Positions 56,150 to 64,000 of a DNA stretch of 64,000 nucleotides are shown here, in pieces. The notes beneath the pieces are model-generated. The model ran no database searches. It saw nothing but the letters and a program-made list of their open reading frames with translations, and had not been told where the DNA came from. The first letter of the stretch is position 1. Each line of letters starts with the position of its first letter. Both the position numbers and the translations under genes were made by a program. The DNA lies in the NCBI GenBank assembly GCA_029891385.1, contig CM057232.1, positions 61,627,824 to 61,691,823 of the forward strand, given 5' to 3'. The DNA is from Erythroxylum novogranatense. Its lineage: Eukaryota > Streptophyta > Magnoliopsida > Malpighiales > Erythroxylaceae.

Positions 56150-58080
56150 GACAAGATATGAATGATGCAGGTTACAGAGGGCAAAGGTAGAACTGGCATG
56201 ATAAATTATTAACTAGATAAAAATTACACTAATTACATAAACAAGTAAAAATACAAGGTATACCTGACGAAATCCAAATCCGCACATACCCGATAAGCTA
56301 CAAAGACCAACTCACCTTATTACTAGTTCCTCTAGGGGTTCTTGCTCATATACCCTATAGGTATACCAATCCTATTGTCCCCATAATTTGTGTGCTACGT
56401 GACCCATCTCCAGATAACTACTCTATTGTATTGGTGAACTACAAAGGTTAATCCCTTACCTTTATTCGCTCACGCCATACTCTTCTATTTCCAGCCAATA
56501 CCTCATTAAGATCTAACTCAAACAAATCTTTCTTGATCACTTCCCTCCAGGTCTTGTAAAGCCTCCCTCTTCTCCTCTTGTATTTGTTAAGGGTTATCCT
56601 CTCATAACTACGCACCAGGGCATCAGAGGGTCACCTGTCTAGTCTCTCTTAACTTGTTGGCCACACTTACCACTTGTAGCCTATCTCTCACCACACTATT
56701 CCGAACCCTATCTCTCTTGGTGATGTCACACATCCACTGAAGCATATGCATTTCGGCTACCAACAACTATCTTGTATGTCAATGTTTGACAAGCCAACAC
56801 TCTGCCCCATATAACATAGTTGGACAGATCACCATTTTATAAAACTTCCCCTTGAGTTTTACAGGAATTTTTTTGTCATATAAAACCCCTGACGCACCCC
56901 GCCATTTGATCTAACTAGATCTAATGCAATGAACTATATCGGCATCGATATTACAATCACTTTGAATGATGGACCCGAGATATTTAAAACACAATTTTTG
57001 TGGTATGACGTCAGCACCAATTGCTACCGCCACGTCATGCACCCACTAGCTTCTTGAAAAGTTGCATTCTAAATATTTTGTCTTAGACCTACTCATTCTA
57101 AATCCTTTCGATTTTAATGTCTCTCTCCACCGATCTAGTGAGAATTGACCCCCTCCTTGGTCTCATCCACAAGGACCATATCATCAGCAAATAATATACA
57201 CCAAGGAACCTCCCCTTGTATATGATTGGTAAGTTCATCTAACACTAGTGCGAATGGAAAAGGGCTTAAAACAGAACTTTGATGTAGTCCAACACTGATA
57301 GAAAAAGCTTTCGTGTCGCCTTCTATCATCTTTTTCTTCTCAATGGTCCTTTATACATATCCCTAATTACTTTAATATAGGTCATAGGAATGCCCTTTGC
57401 CTCCAAACACCTCCATAGGAGTTCCCTAGGAACCCTATCATACGCCTTCTCTAAATCAATAAAAACTATATGCAAATCCAGTTGTTGTTCCCTATAGCAT
57501 TCCATGAGGCTACGAAGTATATACATTGCTTTTGTCGTGGACCTACCAGGCATAAACCCAAATTGGTTGGCCGACATAGAAATAGCTCTCTAGAATCATT
57601 TTTCAATTACTTTCTCCCATAACTTCATGGTGTGACTCATTAGTTTGATGCCTCTATAGTTGTGACACTGTTGGATGTCTCCTTTGCCCTTGTATAAAGG
57701 GATCAACCTACTCAATCTCCATTCATTCGACATTTTGGTTGTTGCTAGTATCACGTTAAAGAGTTGGACTAACCACTCAATACCATCAACTCCTAATTGC
57801 TTTCATACCTCTATAGAGATCTCTTCCGGCCTTACGACCCTTCTTCTCGCCGTCCCTCTCATAACCTTTGTAATTTCACCCCTCGTGACCCTTTCCCTAT
57901 TGTACCTGGTATAGATAGACCATGACACGAAGGGTTCACCTAACTCTATGTTGCCCACTATCTCTATGTTAAACAGGCCATAGAAGTATCTCTCCCATCG
58001 CCTCTTGATGGCTTGGGCCTCGGTGACTACTTGCCCTGCTTCATCACGTATACAACAAACTTGGTTGAAATTAGACATTA
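56150..58080 (-). pseudogene. RTE LINE reverse transcriptase and C-terminal region
   Basis: The linker reads ERYFYGLFNIE and RVTRGEITKVMRGTA (58078-57803). The RT has [40 protein letters not shown] with the first catalytic Asp (57326-57577), then in another frame GLHQSSVLSPFPFALVLDEL, and the active site [14 protein letters not shown] (57135-57190) with F-A-D-D intact. Downstream, in broken frames, are YLECNF, FKYLGSIIQ and MLYGAECW (about 57080-56790), typical of RTE C-termini. RT would reverse transcribe the LINE RNA at the nicked target. At least three frameshifts and several stops. Confidence 0.9.
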
Positions 58081-58259
58081 CGTGCCATATCTCATGCTAG
58101 CTTAAAAATATTCTGTGGTCCCTTTACTGTATCCAAGTTCCTGTACATAGTCTCATATGCTTCTACTCTAGCCACTGAGATAGTTTTCTTTACCTTCCAT
58201 TTTGCCAGTCTATACCGTACTCTATTGACTTACCGCTCTGCCTCTACTGTACTTGCTAG

Positions 58260-59345
58260 AAGATCTTCAAAAGCTCTCCTTTTTTACCTTAATCGTCCCC
58301 TGAACCTCGCCTGACCATTGCCAAGATTCCATCCGCCCTCCCCGTTGCTCTTTGGATATCTTTTTGGATACCCCTAGGTGTTTTGTGGCAATACCCCGAA
58401 CAACGGAGACGACACCCTCCCACATCAGGTTGGCTTCCCCACTCACCACCCATGCTTTATTAGCCCAAACTTGAGTCCTAAATTGTTCCACCTTGTCCCC
58501 TTTCAGCCTCTAACACTGAATTTTACAATAATGCGTGGTAAAACACTGCAATCTCCATCCCTTAATTCCTAGGTCCAAAACTAGTAATTTATGTTGAGTT
58601 GAAATGCATACGGCCGGAAGCACTTTGCAATCTTTGTACCATGATCTGACACTTTTCCTAACAAGGAAATAGTCAATTTGTACCTTTTTCATGCTACTCT
58701 GAAATGTCGCCAAGTGCGCTTCATTTTTCTTAAAAAGGGAATTTACTATTACTAATTCATATGCTAGGGCCATGTCCAAAAGAGCAGTCCCACTCTCATT
58801 TCTAGTGTTGTGTCCGTCCCTACGGGTTCCCATATATCTGATTGAATCTGCTCCTATATGCCCATTAAAATCACCTCCTAGGAGAATTTGCTCAGTAATA
58901 GGAATTTGTTGAATCACCCTATCCAGCGCCTCTCATAATATACTTTTTTGTTGTTTATCTTAACCCACATACGGAGCGTATGCACATACTACATTGAGAA
59001 CTGCACTGCTAAAAACATTTTTTTCATCATTATCCTATTGTTAACCCTTGTGATCCCCACTACCTGAGTTATAAGTTCCTTTACCACCAAGATACCTATG
59101 CCATTCTATTTCTGCGAGCTTCCTAAGAACCATAGTTTGAAATCCCATATCTCCTTTGCTTTACCTCCTGTGGTCTCCTGATTATCGGCTACTTGTATTC
59201 TATACTTGTCTAAAATCTCTACTAATTCCAAAGACTTCCCAATGAGTATTACTACATTCTAAAAGCCTATCCTTATTAAGTCATCGCCTACTTTATTCCT
59301 GCCTATTATGCGCACCAAACTGATTGCACTGATTCTCTCCGTATG
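58260..59345 (-). pseudogene. RTE LINE apurinic/apyrimidinic-type endonuclease
   Basis: This enzyme nicks target DNA to prime insertion. The N-terminal part reads GKSLELVEILDKYRIQVADNQET (about 59250-59180), with the catalytic Glu in QET. Then come NGIGILVVKEL, VCAYAP, GGDFNGHIGADSIRYMGTRR with the D-N catalytic pair (58917-58830), NSLFKKNEAHLATFQS and QIDYFLVRKS (58750-58650), and LPAVCISTQHKLLVLDL, where the final SDH motif reads TQH. A TGA stands for the usual Trp near 59265 and stops occur near 59110 and 58950. The linker 58491-58267 (KESW-like MESWQWSGEVQ) follows. Confidence 0.88.
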
Positions 59346-59399
59346 ATTTAAAGGCATCGTTCCTACCTTGTGTCATTAACTATTCTCGTAGGTTCGATT

Positions 59400-61068
59400 C
59401 TAGGTAATCCTTAAAACTAGAAAGCAATAACAATACTAGTAATACTAGTCCCAAAAATACAAAACAACAACTAAATTATTAATAAAAACAAAAAGAAGAA
59501 AGGGTTAAATAATAAAAGCTACTAAAGAGATTGTAAAAGCACTTAAAAAATACTGCATGAAGAGTATGACCTGACTGATTTGAACACAAAAAAATGTAAT
59601 TACTCACAAAGACGTGGTCCAAGAAGTTTACCAACATATGCCAACATGTAAACAACCTGAGAGAGCGGAGTAAGGAAGCAATACTAGGAAGACGTTCAAA
59701 GCATAAGTGGGGGGGGGGATGTGATTTTAAAAGAGAAGCTGGTTTGTGTAATAGTCAAGCACCAAGCTATCGTAGAGTGAAAAACAAAAAGACTTGTGAA
59801 GCATAAAATGGAAGCTACAAAATGTAGAACAAACGGTAACTGACAGTTTCTTGTGCACAGTAGTAAGTTGTCAGGATGCTCGAGAAGGTGGATACGACCT
59901 TGACGTGCTAAAAGAACCTAGATGTGAAATAACATTCCTCGTTGGTCGTGCATGCAACTCTGTATCCCTATCCCCTCCCCTGAGCTACATGCAGAGCTTC
60001 TGTTTCCAATATCTAAATACACATTTTGGCTACTCCAGTCACTAGGTAATAGAAATAGGTCAGGTGGTGGCAAGGACTTGTAATCTCTCCCACCCAGTCG
60101 TTTAAGAGAACTATATTGATCAAGGGCACTAAACAGTTACTAGATCGAGCACAAAAAAGAAGCAGCTTGATAGAAGCCTCATTTTTAGTAAACGAATCCA
60201 AAATCATAGCCATTTCTGTTAAGATAAAGCTAAAACAAAATGTAATAACAAGCAAAAATATTGTACCTGCATATGCACGACAAAAGAGAAGTAGCAAGGA
60301 AGTTACTTTGGAGCAAAAGCATTTCTGTTGTACTTATCATAAAAGTGGGAGCCATGGCTTTGAACCTAACTCCAGCAACAACCATGACCACTAGCACTCC
60401 TCTGGGAAAGTCCTTAGAGTTAGACACCGAAACCTGCACTCTGAAATCTGTAAAGATATATGATACTATTTACCTAAGATCCTGACAATGAGGCCTTGGA
60501 CTCTGGTGATGGGTCATGAACGGAGGCCTTGTTAGGGGTCTTTTTCCTTTTCCTTTCCTAAGATTGAGTTTCCTTATCACGAACCAACTTGAACTGACAC
60601 CAAAACTTAGGCAAACAATTTATATTTGCCATTCCCAGAAGCTGATAAGAATAGCCACTGAGTTAAGCTTCGAACAAACCAATACCTCATGTTCATGTTC
60701 AACAAAATAAATATCAAATCAAGGAGAATAGATATTAAAGGAGTAAGGAGTGAAGAACTCTGGTGAATCTCAAGCAGAAACATTAAAAACCCAAGTTTGG
60801 AACAGGTCTGTTTCTTTCATGAATCATGCGTCTGCGTAAGGTCTCTGTTTCGTCCAGTCTCCTGATGTGCCTTTGTTGACCTGAGGATTGACCACAGGTT
60901 CATCTTTAATGACTCTTGGCTTAAAACCTTTGTCACTTTTGAAAAGATTGCTTCTGATTTCTTGTTTCTCTGAAGGTTCATTATCTCCATTTGTTGAACC
61001 CTGGGTTCTGGATGTTACATTATCGTCCCTAGAAGTCTCCTTCAAACAAGAACTATCATCATCCACAG
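59400..61068 (-). other. gene-like stretch fused upstream of the LINE
   Basis: This sequence is not typical of RTE 5' ends. On the minus strand it opens with a 79-codon hydrophilic open frame (61062-60824) ending in KGTSGDWTKQRPYADA and a TGA. The frame is rich in Ser, Asp, Lys and Pro, has a somewhat higher G+C than its surroundings, and resembles no transposon protein I know. Downstream are a possible splice donor after GATCTTAG (60474) and an acceptor-like tttacagatttcag. The rest, to 59400, is T-rich with a 10-G run (59709-59718) and shows no gene. I do not recognise the protein. It could be the 3' end of a host gene carried with the LINE, or leader sequence of the LINE itself. Confidence 0.45.
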
Positions 61069-63053
61069 TTGTAATGAAAATATTTATTACATATATCCTA
61101 TCATAAGGTACCGAGATTTTTGTATAAGTAATATACACATGCCTAGAGATGTATGGGAAACATGTATATTATTAGAATCTAAAAGAATTGATTCGTAGTT
61201 GAATAATCAAGTTGGTTGCTTCATTATGGTTTAGACTATAGTGTTGCGATTTACCTCCGAGTAAGTAAAGGAGTTTACTTCAAGGGAATGATGAGTTTGA
61301 TATCATGATAGTAGTTGATTATCGATAATGTCACTATTAAATGATTCTAAAATCAAGTATGTTTTAAAGAATAAAGTGTGTCGTTAGTTTAATCTTAAAA
61401 TATACAACTTAAGCATCCGTTTATTATAGACCACAATCTTGATGAGTAGTGAACTCGTATGTGTTTTATTATAATTCTTGATATGATCGAAATAGATTTT
61501 TATAGAGTATCAATCTAGTGTCTCTATGTTGGAATTATTAATTAAAACATGTATCAGGGAACATTCACTCAAATAAAGAGTTTATAGTGATATCATCACT
61601 TTTAGATGTTTTATGGAGATTGGTGATTAAATTGGCGATAGTACTTTAATGGACTAGCCACCCATCAAGTCTTAACACCAAGATGAGATCTTGTGTGTTA
61701 ATTACCATATAGAGTAAAACGAGAGATCTAGAAGGAAAAACTAATATAAGGGCAAAACGATAATTTTACCCTTTATTGTGCGGATGAATATAATACGATT
61801 CATATTAGAGTTTACAATTAGACATCTTATTTGAAACATATGTTCTCATAATATTTAGTAATTCAAGAGTTCAACTAATTGTCTTTAGTGGAATGACATT
61901 TAGTTAATAAGCTAGAATTAATTATAATGAGACTAAATTAATTCCGGGCTTATTGGAGCTTGAATTATATAAGTCCAATTAGATTCCCCATTTGACTTAT
62001 AGGAAGGTTATCAAGCAAAGTAAGAAATACATATAGAGGTTTTATAACCTATGATTGAATGTTGGGCTTACTTTAATTAATTGTTAACTATAAGCCCATA
62101 TGAACATTTAGAAATAGACTAGGCTTTGGTTTAATTTGATTAATTAGATTAGTTATATTAAGAAAAAGTTATTAGAGATAAATGGATGTATATTTCATTT
62201 TTAATGGGCTAAATGTGTAGCTTCACATTTAGCATTGGTTTGCTACATTTACAATGGTTTTTTAACATGTTTTATTATCATTAAATGGAGTAATAACCTT
62301 ATCATTAAATGGTTTAATGGTGGTCTTTTAATGATAACATGTAACATATTAGCATTCATTGGATTAAAAAATAAGAGGTGCATTTGATGGACTATCTTCC
62401 TTCTTTCATCACAAAACCAAAATTGATATGTATTTTTAGGTTAATGCTCTTTTCATATAGCCATCTTAAAACAAATGAGAAGAGTCTCATTTAATTGGCT
62501 TCTTTATGATTGATTAAGGAAGGAGGTGACGCATTGGATGCACTTCATTTATTTCTTGCATGGCCTAACCAAAATTGAGAGGAAAAATAAGAAGTGTTCT
62601 TGCATTTTCTTACTCTGTCTCTCCTATCTTGCATGAGATAGGTGAAAATTGCATGAGAGGTGTCTCATCTTTGGCTTCTTTCTCCTAAGACAAAATCTTT
62701 TCAAGTTTTCTTCTCCTTTCCCACCAAAGGATCATGTTAACCAAGTTGTCCAAGGAGAACAAGTGGTAGATCAGATTGGTCAAGGATACAATAAAGAGAA
62801 GAGGAAACATTACCTAGGAGAGGATACATTGTCGAGGAAAGGATAGTACAGCGAGGAGTTAAAGTTGTAGTGAAGGAGTCGATAAATTTATACCACCTTG
62901 TTTCTTATGTAAAATTTTTTCCTTATACTGTATCATGTATGGCTTGGTATGTTGATTTGCTTATCTTGCTTCCGTTGCAAGTTTGATTTCTAAAAAAGTT
63001 TTGAAATCTACTATTTTAGCCAAATCTTGCATACTTATTTTTTTGATCTAACC

Positions 63054-64000
63054 AGTCGAGTACATGTTGATGGTTATTAAAACTTATCCCACACATTCGT
63101 AGAGAGCTACCTGCTCTATGTAAACGTCCTTGTATACTTACTCGGTCAGCTATATGACCATATAGTTGACTGTGTAGGTTTGCAAGAACTTACACACCCA
63201 TGTCTTTTGAATTTTAATAAGTCTGTGACTTATACGGTCAGTTACACAATTGTTAAAAACCCTATTCTCTTTATTTTCTCTCCAATGTTACACTCTTTTA
63301 ATTTCTAGCCCAATTTAATATTTTTCCACTCAAATTGCGACATCCAAGTAAGTTCTTTCATTGATTTCGCTTGATTTATGTTTGAATTTTTAGATGTTTT
63401 ACAATTTTTAGATACTTTCACCCAAAAAATTCTAGGGTTAGGATTTCATGAGATTTAGTGTGATTTCCATTGATTTTATTTTGGTTTAAAAGTTGAATTT
63501 TATCCTTTCCCATGTGATTTATTAGTTTAATTTGATGAACTGCATAAGATTTGGATGAAATTTGAATTGGTATGTGATTTTGTTTACTAAATGTTGAATT
63601 GTGATGACTTTGTGTGTAATTAAGATTAATTCATTGTTTTATAGTTAATTGATGTTGTTTTCTAGTTTACTTTCATTTCAATTTCAATTTTGCATGAATT
63701 AGATGTTTATTTTTTCAATTTTGGGTAATTGTTAGATTAGGTGCTTTATTTCTAATTTTGGGTTTAAATTTGTAATTACATTGTTAGATTAGTTTTATTT
63801 ATTAGTTATTATTATTTTAATTTTAATTTTGTTATTTTTTAATTTTCTACCTTATTTTCTTATATTATATTATTTATTTTGGTTTTACTATGTGTAAGCT
63901 TACTTTTAAGCATACATTTTCACAATTATTGATTTAGCATGCATATTAAATAAGTGTGGGGACCATCTATTCTTCATAATTGTCTCTGTTATTTCTCATC
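63054..64000 (+). other. resumed 3' region of the Athila/Tat-type element
   Basis: After the copia 3' LTR the sequence is AT-rich with no reading frame. It includes 'ctatatgaccatatagttgac'-like and 'ttacacacccatgt' words of the kind found downstream of integrase in this clade, and ends with TAAGTGTGGGGACC (63951-63964), the repeated PPT-like word also seen at 12400, 12553, 13740 and 40508. The LTR of this element is not reached. Confidence 0.5.

Larger units (their letters stand above)
56028..61068 (-). mobile_element. RTE-type LINE with 1.7 kb extra 5' sequence
   Basis: On the minus strand: extra 5' sequence (61068 to about 59400), apurinic endonuclease (59340-58500), linker (58500-57580), reverse transcriptase (57577-57100), C-terminal region (57100-56150), a 3' end 'gggacttcagactggg' and the tail (gat)n to 56028. 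The LINE part from the endonuclease start to the tail is about 3.3 kb, the full length of plant RTE elements. The (TGA)n tail instead of poly(A) is an RTE trait. It sits inside the copia 3' LTR with a possible 4-bp duplication ttgt (56024-56027 and 61069-61072), which is too short to be conclusive. Confidence 0.85.
45759..63053 (+). mobile_element. Ty1/copia element with two nested insertions, plus strand
   Basis: 5' LTR 45759-47876, PBS, long leader, gag, protease, integrase, RT, RNase H, PPT, 3' LTR 55950-63053. The RNase H gene is split by a solo gypsy LTR (52810-55724) and the 3' LTR by a LINE chimera (56028-61068). Without these the element is about 9.3 kb. It is inserted in the Athila/Tat element. 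The flanking bases aacac and gtcga give no clear target duplication, and the LTR's last bases at 63050-63053 (acca) deviate from the aaca of the other copies. Confidence 0.88.
55950..63053 (+). repeat. 3' LTR of the copia element, split by a LINE chimera
   Basis: The LTR begins TGTTGGAGTTATG at 55950, right after the PPT. It is interrupted at 56028-61068 and resumes at 61069 with TTGTAATGAAAATATTTATT, matching 45830-45850 of the 5' LTR, then continues to 63053. Confidence 0.9.

Noticed and set aside
59709..59718. A run of ten G as a possible quadruplex or regulatory site
   Set aside because: A single homopolymer cannot be distinguished from a slippage or sequencing artefact and has no supporting context.
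60013..60297. Hydrophobic minus-strand frame suggestive of a membrane protein in the LINE 5' sequence
   Set aside because: T-rich DNA read on this strand gives Phe/Leu/Ile by chance. No domain is recognisable, and the frame overlaps equally long frames on the other strand.

Overview
The window is nuclear DNA of a flowering plant, most likely a eudicot: it is AT-rich and made almost wholly of plant-type LTR retrotransposons (Ty1/copia with SIRE-like and other pol genes, Ty3/gypsy with 3-4 kb LTRs, Athila/Tat-type elements) plus one plant RTE-type LINE. The species cannot be named from this. I find no intact host gene. The only possible non-transposon pieces are a roughly 1.7 kb gene-like stretch fused to the LINE and a tRNA-iMet copy embedded in a retroelement. 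The setting looks like old, gene-poor, nested-repeat heterochromatin.

Left half (1-28022): this is a four-level nest. The outermost element is a minus-strand Ty3/gypsy element; its 5' LTR (24196-28022), PBS and first ~380 bases are visible. Inside it sits a minus-strand SIRE-like copia element (5' LTR 22767-23812, polyprotein remnant from 22738 down to about 944). The copia is broken by three later insertions: an LTR that runs off the left edge (1-921), a solo LTR (17073-21027, TSD ttttt) and a 13.4 kb composite (2432-15822, TSD tgaat). The composite holds a coding-less long-LTR element, which is itself split by a 7.5 kb Athila/Tat-type gag-protease element (7701-15204, TSD attta). When the 13.4 kb composite is set aside, the copia integrase C-terminus and the RT-side region fall in the same reading frame. 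At its right end the composite carries a tRNA-iMet sequence held inside an LTR-end palindrome, followed by a SINE-like head and a ~130-bp-arm foldback.

Middle (28304 to about 39560): a decayed minus-strand Ty3/gypsy element with 3' LTR, PPT, C-terminal tail, integrase, RNase H, RT, protease, gag, PBS and a short piece of 5' LTR. It is split between protease and gag by a 3 kb almost-solo LTR (34741-37738, TSD agatt).

Right half (about 39560-64000): a plus-strand Athila/Tat-type element (LTR from 40522, degraded integrase 44230-45450, 3' region resuming at 63054). It is interrupted by a solo copia LTR (42026-44124) and by a copia element of the same LTR family (45759-63053) with gag, protease, integrase, RT and RNase H remnants. 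That copia is in turn split by a second solo LTR (52810-55724), which belongs to the family seen at 34741, and, within its 3' LTR, by a 5 kb RTE LINE chimera (56028-61068).

All coding regions are dead, with frameshifts and stops. In the SIRE-like copia the stops look mostly like C-to-T/G-to-A changes, as expected for long-methylated repeats. The most notable theme is that several LTR families here carry their own short, often palindromic repeat array in the LTR or leader, with no sequence in common between families.
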